From Thiomicrorhabdus sp041583835 (GTDB lineage Bacteria > Pseudomonadota > Gammaproteobacteria > Thiomicrospirales > Thiomicrospiraceae): DNA of 64,000 bases. A model generated the notes under the pieces. The model was not told the DNA's origin and did not search any database. It saw nothing but the letters and a program-made list of their open reading frames with translations. The stretch lies in contig NZ_JBFHFC010000006.1 of the NCBI RefSeq assembly GCF_041583835.1, positions 62,001 to 126,000 of the forward strand. Direction: 5' to 3'. The position numbers and the translations under genes are program-made. Shown here one piece after another: positions 36,337 through 46,589 of this stretch (its first letter is position 1; each line of letters begins with the position of its first letter).

Positions 36337-36885
36337 TCAGCCGTTACCGACCGACATATCGTCCTGATTAATAACTTGTTCAATCAACCCTTCCGAAGCC
36401 AACTTATCGATATCGATCAGAATCACCATACTGCTTTTCGGCTTTTTCTCTCGCTCTTGAGACTCTCCCGCCATGTTGCTCTGCCCTTGATCGCTAAACA
36501 GAGTACCCAGCCCTAAAATAAACTGATTCTCGACCGAAGTCGCGACATCCGGTGCCGGCTGTAAATTTGCCATATCGATCTGTTGGACGTCGGAAACTGC
36601 ATCCACTACTAAACCGACGACGCGCTCTCCCAACGAGGTGAAAACATGGACTACAACAACGACCGTTGTGGCGTTATAACTGGAATCCAAACGGAATTTT
36701 TCCCTCAAATCGATAATTGGCACCACACTTCCGCGTAAATCGACCACTCCTTTTACAAAAGGAGGTACATTCGGTAACGGAGTCGGTTTCTCCCACCCTC
36801 TTATCTCTTGAACACGAAGAATCTCTACCGCATATTCTTCCTGCCCCAAACGGAAAGTTAAAAACTCTTTTTTCGATTCAGACAC
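36337..36885 (-). CDS. cheW: Second CheW-type coupling protein
   Basis: A 182-residue CheW domain protein that starts with TFRLGQEEYAVEILRVQEIRGWEKPTPLPNVPPFVKGVVDLRGSVVPIIDLR (key parts: VQEIRGWE, VVDLRGSVVPIIDLR). Compared with usual CheW it has an insert of about 20 residues near the C-terminus (residues 130-150, GLGTLFSDQGQSNMAGESQE). The GTG start has GGAGAT upstream. It stands alone between terminators with its own promoter. Its partners (receptor or CheA) are not adjacent. Confidence 0.92.
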   Translation of the reverse strand: MSESKKEFLTFRLGQEEYAVEILRVQEIRGWEKPTPLPNVPPFVKGVVDLRGSVVPIIDLREKFRLDSSYNATTVVVVVHVFTSLGERVVGLVVDAVSDVQQIDMANLQPAPDVATSVENQFILGLGTLFSDQGQSNMAGESQEREKKPKSSMVILIDIDKLASEGLIEQVINQDDMSVGNG

Positions 36886-37062
36886 AATGGATCTCCAATT
36901 CGATCTGCAAACCAGTACATATTACTTACATTAGTAATAAGGATTATGGACTATAACGCCTTATAAGTGAATTGAAAATACTACCCACTCAACGTCAAAA
37001 TTTCAAATTGTTTCCTAAAACTGCAATGAAATGCTTACCGCCCTACAAACCACCCCGGCATT

Positions 37063-37090
37063 TTGCGATTTGTCGAGACTAGGGTATCAT
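37063..37090 (+). promoter_or_regulatory. Likely sigma-70 promoter of ygfZ
   Basis: TTGCGA (37063-37068), 16 bases, TATCAT (37085-37090). The start would be about 25 bases before the ATG. Confidence 0.5.
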
Positions 37091-37119
37091 TTGTGCAAAT
37101 TTGAAATTGAGGATAAAAA

Positions 37120-38208
37120 ATGACGTCTGCTAATGAACTGCTTGATCCGGTTTGGCAAAACTTTATGGTCGAACAAGGGGCTCAATTCGCCGAGAAAGGA
37201 ACCATCAAAACATTTGGTCACGCCGATCTTGAACGCTACTTAATCAAGCACGGTCCTGTTGTTACCAGTCTTGCCCACCAAGCTCTATTAAAAGTCAGCG
37301 GCAGTGACGCCAACACCTTTCTTCAAGGACAATTAACCAGCGACATCAACGATGTCAGCGCCAATAAAGCTCAACTATCGTCTTACTGCGATCCTAAAGG
37401 CAATGTGTTGGCAATATTCCTGATCTTCAAATATCAAGGTGATTTTTATCTGAGTTTCGACGGCTCTCTAAAGGAAACCATTCAGAAACGACTAAGCATG
37501 TTTGTATTGAGATCGGATGTCCAGATCACCAATGCCGGCCAAGAATTGATCCATATCGGTTTCGGTGGCGAATTCGGCGACTTGGATATCCAACGCCGCC
37601 TGGAAACCAAAGTAAAAGCGGTCTATGAATCCGGTCACGTAGAAGCTGAAGGCATGGAAGATGTCTTTGTCGTAAAAGTGCCGGGACCATACCACAAATA
37701 CGACCTTTTCGGACCGGTTGAGCAAATCAAACAGGCTTGGTTGAAATTACGCGATAACAGCGATTTAACCAATACCCAAGATTGGAACTTGTTAAATATT
37801 GCTGCCGGGATTCCTGAAATCACGGCGGCCAACGCCGGTACATTCACCGCACAATTCCTTAATCTGGACAAATTGGAAGCGATCAACTTCAAAAAAGGCT
37901 GTTTTCCAGGACAAGAAATCATCGCCCGTATTCATTACCGCGGCAAAGTCACCAAGCGTATGTTACGCATACGTCTAGAAGAGACCGTCGATTTAGCACC
38001 GGGCGACACCTTGACCTTACATGACAATTCCGGAAAAAATCACAATCTGGAAGTCATCAACTCCAATCCGGACATTCTCGGCGGCACACGCTGTCTAGCG
38101 GTCGGAACCCTGAAATCACTCGGCAATGTCGAAGGCAATTTAATGAGCGAATCCGGTCAACTGGCTACAATCGAACCTCTGCCATACAGCATTACCGACG
38201 ACGAATAA
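37120..38208 (+). CDS. ygfZ: Folate-binding Fe/S-cluster assembly protein YgfZ
   Basis: YgfZ helps build or repair iron-sulfur enzymes and binds tetrahydrofolate in a GcvT-like fold. The signature KGCFPGQEIIAR with conserved Cys261 is exact. Upstream conserved stretches (KVSGSDANTFLQGQLTSDI, AQLSSYCDPKGNVLA) also fit. The 362 residues are somewhat longer than E. coli YgfZ, with an extended N-terminus of about 50 residues. GAGG precedes the ATG. It is convergent to lysS with a shared terminator. Confidence 0.93.
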   Translation: MTSANELLDPVWQNFMVEQGAQFAEKGTIKTFGHADLERYLIKHGPVVTSLAHQALLKVSGSDANTFLQGQLTSDINDVSANKAQLSSYCDPKGNVLAIFLIFKYQGDFYLSFDGSLKETIQKRLSMFVLRSDVQITNAGQELIHIGFGGEFGDLDIQRRLETKVKAVYESGHVEAEGMEDVFVVKVPGPYHKYDLFGPVEQIKQAWLKLRDNSDLTNTQDWNLLNIAAGIPEITAANAGTFTAQFLNLDKLEAINFKKGCFPGQEIIARIHYRGKVTKRMLRIRLEETVDLAPGDTLTLHDNSGKNHNLEVINSNPDILGGTRCLAVGTLKSLGNVEGNLMSESGQLATIEPLPYSITDDE

Positions 38209-38240
38209 ATCGAAAATCAAAACCGTACTTCAGCCATAAA

Positions 38241-38266
38241 AAAACCCGCTTAAAGCGGGTTTTTTT
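38241..38266. terminator. Bidirectional terminator between ygfZ and lysS
   Basis: AAAACCCGCTT / AAGCGGGTTTT with A and T runs on both sides. Confidence 0.88.
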
Positions 38267-38284
38267 ATAACGTATGCAAACCGA

Positions 38285-39799
38285 TTATTGATTTGGTCGC
38301 ATATGCGGGAACAACAATACGTCACGAATCGAAGGTTTGTTGGTAAACAACATCACCAAACGATCGATCCCGATCCCTTCACCGGCTGTCGGCGGCATAC
38401 CGTGTTCAAGCGCAGTAATGTAGTCTTCGTCGTAATGCATCGCTTCATCGTCACCGGCATCCTTAGCTTCAACCTGAGCTTTAAAACGCTCGGCCTGATC
38501 TTCGGCGTCGTTCAACTCGTTGAAACCGTTCGCCAATTCGCGTCCGCCGATAAATAATTCGAAACGGTCGGTAATAAACGGGTTTTCATCGTTACGGCGT
38601 GCCAATGGAGAAACTTCGGCAGGATATTCAGTAATGAACGTCGGATCCATCAACTTCTCTTCCGCAGTCTCTTCGAAGATTTCAGTCATGATTTTACCTA
38701 AACCATACGATTCTTCTACATGCACATTCAATGATTTAGCCAATTCACGAGCCGATTCCAAATCATCCAACTGTTCCGCCTTAGCGGATGGGTTGTATTT
38801 CAAAATCGCATCTTTCATCGTCAAACGCTCGAACGGCTTACCGAAATCGAATACCTGACCTTGATAAGGTACCTGAGTCGAACCGACGGTCAATTCAGCC
38901 AATTCTTTCAACAACTCTTCAGTGTAATCCATCAATTGATGGTAATCGGTATACGCCGCATAGAACTCAACCATAGTGAATTCAGGATTGTGGCGAGTCG
39001 AAAGCCCTTCGTTACGGAAAGAACGGTTAATTTCGAACACTTTTTCAAACCCACCGACAACCAAACGTTTTAAATAAAGCTCCGGTGCGATACGCAAATA
39101 CAACGGCATATCCAATGCATTATGGTGAGTGTTAAACGGCTTGGCAGTCGCCCCGCCAGGAATCACGTGCATCATCGGCGTTTCAACTTCCATGAAGCCT
39201 TTATTGATCAAGAAGTTGCGAACGTGCTGAACGATTTTAGAACGCAACATAAAGGTTTCACGACTCTCTTCGTTCACAATCAAATCGATGTAACGTTGAC
39301 GATACTTAACTTCTTGGTCCTGCAAGCCATGGAACTTATCCGGCAACGGACGGATCGACTTGGTAATCAACTCGATATTTTCTACGTGCACCGATAGTTC
39401 GCCGGTATTAGTTTTAAACAAATACCCTTCCGCACCAACGATATCGCCCAAATCCCATTTTTTGAACTGCTCGTTATAGAAGCCTTCCGGTAATTCGTCA
39501 CGGGTAACATAAACCTGAATTCGTCCCTCGTGATCCTGCAAAGTGGCGAAACTGGCTTTACCCATAATACGACGCAACATCATACGCCCGGCAACTTTAA
39601 CTCTTACAGGCTCGGCAGCGGCTAAGTCTTCTTTGGACATATCGCCGTATTTTGCTTGCAAATCCGCCGAACTGTCTTCACGACGGAAAGTATTCGGATA
39701 GCTGTGACCGATCTCTCTTAAAGCATTCAGCTTAGCGCGTCTTTCGGCAATAATTTTGTTTTCATCAACTTCAGGCACGTTGTTTTGTGTTTCTGACAT
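38285..39799 (-). CDS. lysS: Lysyl-tRNA synthetase (class II)
   Basis: Charges tRNA-Lys. After an N-terminal OB-fold anticodon-binding domain (about 60-150; LRRIMGKASFATLQDHEGRIQVYV) the class II motifs follow: motif 1 near VETPMMHVIPGGATAKPF, motif 2 FRNEGLSTRHNPEFTMVE, and motif 3 GIGIDRLVML. Length 504 from ATG 39799; the open frame extends 26 residues upstream, but that part (MKINQAWSFRCLHLPG) is outside the family. It follows prfB by 87 bases, as in E. coli prfB-lysS. Confidence 0.97.
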   Translation of the reverse strand: MSETQNNVPEVDENKIIAERRAKLNALREIGHSYPNTFRREDSSADLQAKYGDMSKEDLAAAEPVRVKVAGRMMLRRIMGKASFATLQDHEGRIQVYVTRDELPEGFYNEQFKKWDLGDIVGAEGYLFKTNTGELSVHVENIELITKSIRPLPDKFHGLQDQEVKYRQRYIDLIVNEESRETFMLRSKIVQHVRNFLINKGFMEVETPMMHVIPGGATAKPFNTHHNALDMPLYLRIAPELYLKRLVVGGFEKVFEINRSFRNEGLSTRHNPEFTMVEFYAAYTDYHQLMDYTEELLKELAELTVGSTQVPYQGQVFDFGKPFERLTMKDAILKYNPSAKAEQLDDLESARELAKSLNVHVEESYGLGKIMTEIFEETAEEKLMDPTFITEYPAEVSPLARRNDENPFITDRFELFIGGRELANGFNELNDAEDQAERFKAQVEAKDAGDDEAMHYDEDYITALEHGMPPTAGEGIGIDRLVMLFTNKPSIRDVLLFPHMRPNQ

Positions 39800-39886
39800 T
39801 AGATAACTCTCTTCAAACTTTTTGGTTAAACCTGGCAGATGCAAACACCTAAATGACCAGGCCTGGTTAATTTTCAATATTCCGGT

Positions 39887-40982
39887 TTAAATGCCCGCTT
39901 TCAGGCTGGCGACGATAAATTGATCTAGATCGCCGTCCAATACAGCAGATGTATTTCCCGTTTCAACGCCGGTACGTAAATCTTTAATACGCCCCGAATC
40001 CAATACGTAGGAACGAATCTGGCTACCCCAACCGATATCCGACTTGGAATCTTCCAAGGCTTGTTTCTCAGCATTACGGCTCATCATTTCAAGCTCATAT
40101 AACTTAGCACGCAACTGTTTCATTGCTTCAGCCTTGTTTTGATGCTGAGAACGCCCGCTCTGACATTGAGTCACGGTATTCGTCGGAAGGTGAGTGATAC
40201 GCACCGCAGACTCCGTTCGGTTTACGTGCTGTCCACCCGCACCACTCGCTCGGTACACATCGATACGCAAATCGGCCGGATTGATGTCGATCTCGAAACT
40301 ATCATCAATTTCCGGTGAAATAAACACCGAAGAAAACGAAGTATGGCGGCGGTTGCCGGAGTCGAACGGTGACTTTCGCACCAGACGATGAACACCGGTT
40401 TCGGTTCTTAACCATCCGTAAGCGTATTCGCCCTGAACATGAATGGTCGCGCCCTTGATACCGGCCACATCGCCGTCAGTCACTTCCAGTAACTCGGCTT
40501 TAAAGCCGTGACTTTCCGCCCAACGCAAATACATTCTAAGCAACATATTCGCCCAGTCCTGCGCTTCCGTTCCGCCGGAACCGGACTGAATCTCGACATA
40601 ACAATTGTTGGCGTCGAGTTCACCCGAGAACATACGCTGAAACTCAAGCTTTTCCAGCTTTTCACCCAAGCTATCCAGCTCGGCCACCACTTCGGCAACC
40701 ATTTCGTCGTCCGATTCCATTTCGGCCAGTTCCAGCAACTCCTTACAAGACTCCAACCCCGAATCTAACTCGTCAATCGTCGATACCACATTTTCTAATT
40801 GTGACTTTTCCTTACCTAACGCCTGAGCATGTTCTGGCTTATTCCAAACGCCTGGATCTTCAAGCTCTCGCAATACCTCAACTAAACGTTCGGACTTGGT
40901 TTCGTAGTCAAAGATACCCCCTAAGCGATTCCGTTCTCGCTTGATAGTCGTCCATTCGGCTATAAACTGGGTTTAATTCCAT
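39887..40982 (-). CDS. prfB: Peptide chain release factor 2, with programmed +1 frameshift
   Basis: RF2 reads UAA and UGA stops and releases the peptide. The first frame runs from ATG 40982 (MELNPVYSRMDDYQ...LRGYL) to an in-frame TGA at 40910-40908, and a +1 shift at CTT TGA C continues into DYETKSERLVE. An SD-like AGGGGG just upstream and the CTTTGAC site match the classic autoregulatory frameshift. The product is 364 residues. SPFDSGNRRHTSF holds the SPF stop-recognition tripeptide and GAGGQHVNRT the GGQ catalytic loop. Spacing to lysS suggests one operon. Confidence 0.97.
40907..40922 (-). promoter_or_regulatory. prfB programmed frameshift signal
   Basis: On the minus strand AGGGGG is followed by TAT CTT TGA C; the internal SD-like sequence, slippery CTT and in-frame TGA are the standard RF2 elements. 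Confidence 0.95.
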
Positions 40983-41266
40983 CTCTTTGAGACCTTTCTC
41001 ATACGGTTAAAAATAAACGGGAATGATAGCAGAATTTAAAGCATTTTGCTTAGGCTTATCCGTCACTTAAACCGTTTTTTTCATTAAAGAAAACACATCG
41101 ACGGCCGTTAAAGGTTTAATAATAAAATTAAACAATTTCCAATAGAGAAATGTGCGCTCCCGTTAATTGAGTGCAAATGCAAACAACAGCACCTGGACAT
41201 TTAAAAGGTTAAAATAAAATAACGACCCGAAAACCAGGGTAACATGACCGGAAAGAGGTAATTCAA

Positions 41267-41998
41267 ATGGCTATCCAAACTCTCAACAACGGAACGCTTA
41301 ACGCCTACCAAAAAATCACCAATCAAAAGCCGGAATCGGTCAATGACGACAACCAAGGAAAAAGGGTACAAGGACAACCTGCCCTGCCTGAACAAGCATC
41401 AGAAAAAGCGACTCAACCCCATCAAACACAAGCGACTCTTCGCCAAGAACGCCAAGCAAGTTTGGTTCAACACCTTTTTGGCACACCGGAAAACGCAACC
41501 AACAATGCCTTAAAAATCACCTTTCAAGAAGCCATTGATAAACTCAATGAAATCTTATCCGTCGATTTAGGACAAACCGAATTTGCTCCGATCAGCGAAC
41601 AGACACTACAAGCTCAAGGCGGCATGGAATATTGGACGCCGGAAAACACGGCAAAACGAATTGTGGACGGCAGCACGGCATTTTTAGCAGGGTTTCAAGC
41701 GGCTCATCCCGAATTGGAAGGTGAAGAACTGATCAATCGATTCCTGGATGTCATCGGCGGTGGAATCACGCAGGGCTTTGAACAGGCGAAAGGTATTTTA
41801 GGCGATATGAATGTCTTAGAGGACACCGAAAGTACCATTGACCTAACCTATCAAGCGGTTCAAGATCAACTTGCCGCATTCAAAAATCAATATCTAGGCA
41901 TTTCAGAAGACGAAACGACGGAAACGGATTCAGCCGAGAGTAATGAAACTACCGAAACAGAATCACAAGAAAGTTCCGAGCTGCCAAACAACGCTTAA
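41267..41998 (+). CDS. DUF5610-like protein
   Basis: A 243-residue soluble protein. Residues 1-70 are low-complexity and Gln-rich. Residues 75-215 contain a helical domain (LVQHLFGTPENATNNALKITFQEAIDKLNEIL, then YWTPENTAKRIVDGSTAFLAGF) that I associate with DUF5610, a domain found in bacteria with polar flagella; recalled, not checked. The last 25 residues are acidic (TETDSAESNETTETES). No signal peptide or enzyme motif. RBS GAGG is present, and a strong terminator follows at 42043-42069. Confidence 0.7.
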   Translation: MAIQTLNNGTLNAYQKITNQKPESVNDDNQGKRVQGQPALPEQASEKATQPHQTQATLRQERQASLVQHLFGTPENATNNALKITFQEAIDKLNEILSVDLGQTEFAPISEQTLQAQGGMEYWTPENTAKRIVDGSTAFLAGFQAAHPELEGEELINRFLDVIGGGITQGFEQAKGILGDMNVLEDTESTIDLTYQAVQDQLAAFKNQYLGISEDETTETDSAESNETTETESQESSELPNNA

Positions 41999-42042
41999 TA
42001 GCGAAGTAACAATACCGTTGAACAAACTTTGTTTCACCCAAT

Positions 42043-42069
42043 AAAAAAGGAGCCGCCGGCTCCTTTTTT
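42043..42069. terminator. Bidirectional terminator after the DUF5610 gene
   Basis: AAAAAAGGAGCC and GGCTCCTTTTTT around a three-base loop; also ends the minus-strand response-regulator gene. Confidence 0.9.
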
Positions 42070-42094
42070 ATTTTGTAAGACGAATTAAAATCGC

Positions 42095-42748
42095 TTACTC
42101 AATTTCTTCCAAACGAACTTTGGTCAATCCTGACTCATTCGCATAATTGGTAATTTCTGCCGTTGAAGTCACGCCCATTTTGGTCATCAAATTTTCACGG
42201 TGTTTAGAAACGGTACGATCGCTAATATCCAACATATCGGCAATTTCTTTCGTTTTATAACCTTCCGCTACCAACTTAACAACCTGCTTTTCTCGAACGG
42301 AAAGTTTCTTACCGACCGAAAGCTGCTCTATCTCCGCATCCAAAATCGGCTGAATTTCCGAATGAATGAATGTTTCTCCATCAACAACCTTACGAACGCC
42401 GGCAATCAACTCTTTCTGTGAAACCGACTTCATTGCGATACCGTCTACACCCAAGTCAAGCACTTCGATCCAAACACTCGGGGTTTCCGCCGCAGTCAAA
42501 ACGATTATTTTAGTATCAGCGTAACGTTTCTGAATATGAGAAATCGCATTCAAGCCACTCAATTTAGGCATAGACAAATCAAGCAACACAACCATTGGAG
42601 ACTTGGATCTGACTAACTCCAGACACTCCAAACCGTCTTCCGCTTCACCTACTACAGTAAAATCTTCTTCAGATTGTAGAATCGATTTAAACCCTGCTCT
42701 AACCAAACTATGGTCTTCAGCTAATAAAATCGTAATTTTTTTTGTCAT
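42095..42748 (-). CDS. NarL/LuxR-type response regulator
   Basis: A 217-residue two-domain regulator. The receiver (about 1-120) starts KITILLAEDHSLVRAGF and has the phospho-acceptor Asp in VLLDLSMPKLSG and the switch region IVLTAAETPS. The C-terminal LuxR helix-turn-helix is LSVREKQVVKLVAEGYKTKEIADMLDISDRTVSKHRENLM (only part quoted). Start: ATG 42748 gives the usual regulator N-terminus; an ATG at 42808 overlaps the upstream kinase stop as TAATG and would add 20 residues, and that overlap is a common style here. It is downstream of a hybrid kinase and its probable partner. Confidence 0.9.
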   Translation of the reverse strand: MTKKITILLAEDHSLVRAGFKSILQSEEDFTVVGEAEDGLECLELVRSKSPMVVLLDLSMPKLSGLNAISHIQKRYADTKIIVLTAAETPSVWIEVLDLGVDGIAMKSVSQKELIAGVRKVVDGETFIHSEIQPILDAEIEQLSVGKKLSVREKQVVKLVAEGYKTKEIADMLDISDRTVSKHRENLMTKMGVTSTAEITNYANESGLTKVRLEEIE

Positions 42749-42807
42749 GGAATTTTCAACCTCTTTAAAAATAGAGAAACCTCCTGTCTCTCTATTCCAA
42801 ATCAACA

Positions 42808-44880
42808 TTACTGCTCGGTATTATGTCTAAAAACCTGAGAATTCTCAAGGTATTTCAAAGCTTTTTCAAGTCCTTCAATCCGAGATTCTATCATTTTTTT
42901 CCTTTCGGCATCACTTAATTCAGACTCTGCCTGCTTTTCAATCTCTCTCAACAACTCGACGCTGCTAAGCAATTGAAACACCATGCAATTACCTTTCATG
43001 TAATGCGCCAAAGCCTTTACTCCGGGCCATTCCGCTTTACCAGCAACCTCTCGCAACTGATTCAGATTATCTTGAAACTCTTCCGCAAATCGTCCCAGTA
43101 AGTTATAAAAACCTTCAGGAATATTTGCAATTTCGTCGGCTAATTTTGACTCTTCTAAAAGTTCATGCTGCTCAAAGGAGAGATCAGACTCCGTCACTTC
43201 CTCTGTTTGCTCCGACTCATTTAACACCTCAACCCGCTCCGGTTCCGAATCCGGCTCAGCTTGAAAGTTTTGCTCCATTGAATGCCTGTTCAGAAGCAAC
43301 GCTACAACTTGAGACTTCTCTATTGGCTTAACAAGCCACTCTTCAAATCCTAACGAATCCAGACTGTGTCCTTGAGGAATAAGCTCCTCACCGCCGCCGG
43401 CCGTCACCGCAAACACCCCTTTCAACTCTTTTGCACCACCCGACCGCTTTAATTCTTGAATTTTTTCCATTACTTCAAAGCCATCCATAATCGGCATTTG
43501 AATATCCAAAAACACAAAATCAAAACCGCCTTCCTGAAAGCGAGTCCAAGCATCAAAACCATCTTTAGCCTCTACAACGGAACAGTCCAGTTCTTTCAGA
43601 TATCCGGACAAAACCATTCGGTTGATTTTAGAATCATCCACGACAAGTATCTTATAGGCATGGCTTTGTAATGCTTCTAACTGCTTGGGAGCCTCAGGCT
43701 GTTCTCTTGTTTCCGGCACAGACATTTCAATCTCTTCCATCGGCTCGGCCACCGGAAGGGTTAAACTGAAATTAAATGTGGTACCGACACCGACCGTAGA
43801 AGTGACCGAAATCTCGCCCCCCATTAAATCGATTAGCTGCTTAACGACCGACAACCCCAGCCCTGAACCTAAAGTCCGTGTCGCCCCTTCCGTCTTGAAC
43901 TGAACGAACGGGTCGAATATATATTCCAACTTATCGGCAGAGATACCTTCCCCCGAATCCATCACCATAAATGAAAAGTGATCGTCGGACTCCTGTCGCA
44001 CTTCAACCGAAACACCACCCAGCTTGGTAAATTTGATCGCATTAACAATTAAATTAATCAAAATCTGAGACAGACGAATACTGTCTCCATAAACCCAATC
44101 GCTTTTACCGAGATAGACCATCGAAACAAACACCCCCTTGTCGGCGGCAATCGATTTGGTCAACTGCTTGACGTAGTCAAACGACTGTTTGAGAGAAAAG
44201 CGTCTCGGGTGAAGACTTATCGCATCGTATTCAGTTTGGGAATACGTCAAGATATCGTTCACCAAGAACATCATCTGTTCGGAAGTCAGATTGATGACTC
44301 TTAACCTTTCCGATAGATATTCGTCCTTCTCGCAATACTTTTTAAGTTGCGTCACCATGCTGTTTATTCCCAACAAAGGAGAACGCAACTCGTGACTCAA
44401 CAAGGCCAAAAATCGAGACTGTTTCGAATAGGATTCCTGAATAAGACGGTTCTGCTCTTCCAGTAACGCTTGCTTTTCATAAACCTGCGTTAAAGACATT
44501 CGCCCCTGGGCATCAACGATCTCACGCTCGAGCAATACCATTTCTGTGACATCGACGCATTCCGCAAATACAATGCGCTTCCCTTCACTTTCGTAAATCT
44601 GCAAACGATGCTGATACGAAAGCTTGCCGTTTTTAGTATCGAAACTACAGACAAATCGCAAATCCCGTTCAGAATCTTCCAATATTTCTTGAACTTTCAG
44701 ATTCATCAACGGCGTATCATATTTACCGGTCAGGTCCGACAATGTTTTAACGGGACGATCAAACAACCGCTGCAATCCCTCGGAACATACTATTTCCGAA
44801 CTGGATTCTTTGACTTCATAGCTCCACCAAAGGAATTCGTTCAACATCCAATGGTTAACAGAAAGATTTTCAATACTCAT
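42808..44880 (-). CDS. Hybrid sensor histidine kinase with REC and Hpt domains
   Basis: A 690-residue cytoplasmic kinase with no membrane segment. A PAS-like N-terminal region (about 1-115) is followed by HisKA with phospho-accepting His163 (LLSHELRSP), HATPase (NLIVNAIKFT and DSGEGIS, GSGLGLSVVK), a receiver with Asp459 (FLDIQMPIMDGF) and an Hpt domain with His626 (AHYMKGN). The start ATG 44880 is chosen; GTG 44916 is possible. The His-Asp-His-Asp relay would pass phosphate to the co-transcribed NarL-type regulator. Signal unknown; the PAS-like part suggests a cytosolic cue. Confidence 0.9.
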   Translation of the reverse strand: MSIENLSVNHWMLNEFLWWSYEVKESSSEIVCSEGLQRLFDRPVKTLSDLTGKYDTPLMNLKVQEILEDSERDLRFVCSFDTKNGKLSYQHRLQIYESEGKRIVFAECVDVTEMVLLEREIVDAQGRMSLTQVYEKQALLEEQNRLIQESYSKQSRFLALLSHELRSPLLGINSMVTQLKKYCEKDEYLSERLRVINLTSEQMMFLVNDILTYSQTEYDAISLHPRRFSLKQSFDYVKQLTKSIAADKGVFVSMVYLGKSDWVYGDSIRLSQILINLIVNAIKFTKLGGVSVEVRQESDDHFSFMVMDSGEGISADKLEYIFDPFVQFKTEGATRTLGSGLGLSVVKQLIDLMGGEISVTSTVGVGTTFNFSLTLPVAEPMEEIEMSVPETREQPEAPKQLEALQSHAYKILVVDDSKINRMVLSGYLKELDCSVVEAKDGFDAWTRFQEGGFDFVFLDIQMPIMDGFEVMEKIQELKRSGGAKELKGVFAVTAGGGEELIPQGHSLDSLGFEEWLVKPIEKSQVVALLLNRHSMEQNFQAEPDSEPERVEVLNESEQTEEVTESDLSFEQHELLEESKLADEIANIPEGFYNLLGRFAEEFQDNLNQLREVAGKAEWPGVKALAHYMKGNCMVFQLLSSVELLREIEKQAESELSDAERKKMIESRIEGLEKALKYLENSQVFRHNTEQ

Positions 44881-45153
44881 AAATAGCCAAACATTCCGCT
44901 CTTTTAGAGCGTACACAAAGGTTGAGCGAATGATACTTCGCTTTTAAGCATCGCCATTAATGCAGTAGTTCATTAACCGACAAATAAGTATATTAACTCA
45001 AAACCGGCATCATATTAGAAGTAAGTTTTATCGATTAAGCTGTCAAACCGATAAGAAAATCGACTAAAATATTCTCAATTCAACCCGACTTAACCGGATT
45101 CGAAACCATCTTTTCCCGGTTATCATTTAAACTTAAAATCAAAATCAAAAACC

Positions 45154-46545
45154 ATGTCAGACAAGCAATATAGAATCGAAAAAGACAGCATGGGAACCCT
45201 AGAAGTTCCTCAAGAAGCTCTTTATGGCGCTCAAACTCAAAGGGCAATCAATAACTTTCCGATTAGCGGCACCCCAATGCCGACAAATTTTATTAAGGCC
45301 CTATGCTATGTAAAATTTGCCTGCTCAGACAGCAATCATGAACTTGGTTTAATGAGCCAAGAAAAAGCGCACGCGATTCAAACCGCTGCCGACAGCATCA
45401 TCAAAGGTCAATATCTGGATCAATTTCCGATCGACGTTTTTCAAACCGGTTCCGGCACAAGCACCAACATGAACGCGAACGAAGTCATCGCCCAGCTTGC
45501 AAAAAACCTGACCGGGATTGAAGTGCACCCTAACGATGACGTCAACATGAGCCAAAGTTCGAATGATGTCATTCCGACCACCATTCACGTTGCCGCGGCG
45601 ATGGCAATCGAAGAACAACTACTCCCCGCTTTGAGCCACCTTGCGCAAACCATCGAAGACAAAGAGCAATCATTAGCTGACGTGGTAAAAACCGGGCGCA
45701 CCCATTTAATGGACGCTACGCCTGTAAAAATGAGTCAGGAACTTTCCGGTTGGCGAGCTCAGATCACCGACAATATTGCCCGTCTGAAAGATACTCAAAA
45801 ACGATTACACAAATTACCGCAAGGCGGAACCGCCGTAGGCACCGGCATTAACGCTGACCCTGAATTCGGCCGTCTTGTCGCAGCCAACCTGTCGACCATT
45901 ACCGCCGTGCCGTTCGAACAAATGGATAACCTTTACGTCGGTCTCAGCAGTCAAGACACGTCGGTTGAATTAAGCGGGCAGCTCAATGTATTGGCCACCA
46001 GCTTTATGAAAATCGCCAACGATTTAAGATGGATGAACTCGGGCCCGCTAGCCGGACTTGGGGAGATTCAACTGCCTGCGCTACAACCGGGAAGTTCGAT
46101 TATGCCCGGAAAAGTCAACCCGGTCATTCCCGAAGCCGTCTGTATGGTTGCGGCTCAGATCATGGGGAACCACACCGCCATTACCGTCGGCGGCCAATCG
46201 GGTAATTTCCAATTGAACGTCGCCTTGCCGATGATTGCTTTCAACCTGCTTCAAAGCATTGAAATCGCATCGAATGCGGCGGTTCAACTGGCTGATTTGG
46301 CAATCAAAGGTTTTACCGTTAATACCGATCACATCCAAAAAGCGCTGGACGTCAACCCGATTCTTGTCACCGCGCTCAACACCGTGGTTGGTTATGAAAA
46401 AGGCGCGGCTATTGCCAAAGAAGCTTATAAAAGCGGCCGCCCGGTTCTAGAGGTTGCTCTGGAGATGACCGATTTAGACGAAGGCACTTTAAAACAGTAT
46501 CTAAATCCTGTACTGTTAACCCAAGGTGGAAACCCAAGCGTCTAA
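45154..46545 (+). CDS. fumC: Class II fumarate hydratase
   Basis: FumC interconverts fumarate and malate without an iron-sulfur cluster. QTGSGTSTNMNANEV and the fumarase/aspartase signature GSSIMPGKVNP are exact, and the 463-residue length is normal. The sequence is FumC rather than aspartase by the DVNMSQSSNDV...GLSSQDTSVE form. No strong SD is visible before the ATG. It is monocistronic; a thioredoxin follows 44 bases later and could be co-transcribed. Confidence 0.95.
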   Translation: MSDKQYRIEKDSMGTLEVPQEALYGAQTQRAINNFPISGTPMPTNFIKALCYVKFACSDSNHELGLMSQEKAHAIQTAADSIIKGQYLDQFPIDVFQTGSGTSTNMNANEVIAQLAKNLTGIEVHPNDDVNMSQSSNDVIPTTIHVAAAMAIEEQLLPALSHLAQTIEDKEQSLADVVKTGRTHLMDATPVKMSQELSGWRAQITDNIARLKDTQKRLHKLPQGGTAVGTGINADPEFGRLVAANLSTITAVPFEQMDNLYVGLSSQDTSVELSGQLNVLATSFMKIANDLRWMNSGPLAGLGEIQLPALQPGSSIMPGKVNPVIPEAVCMVAAQIMGNHTAITVGGQSGNFQLNVALPMIAFNLLQSIEIASNAAVQLADLAIKGFTVNTDHIQKALDVNPILVTALNTVVGYEKGAAIAKEAYKSGRPVLEVALEMTDLDEGTLKQYLNPVLLTQGGNPSV

Positions 46546-46589
46546 TCGGATGCACACAACAAATTATTCAAAATCAAAAGGAGCCCAGC

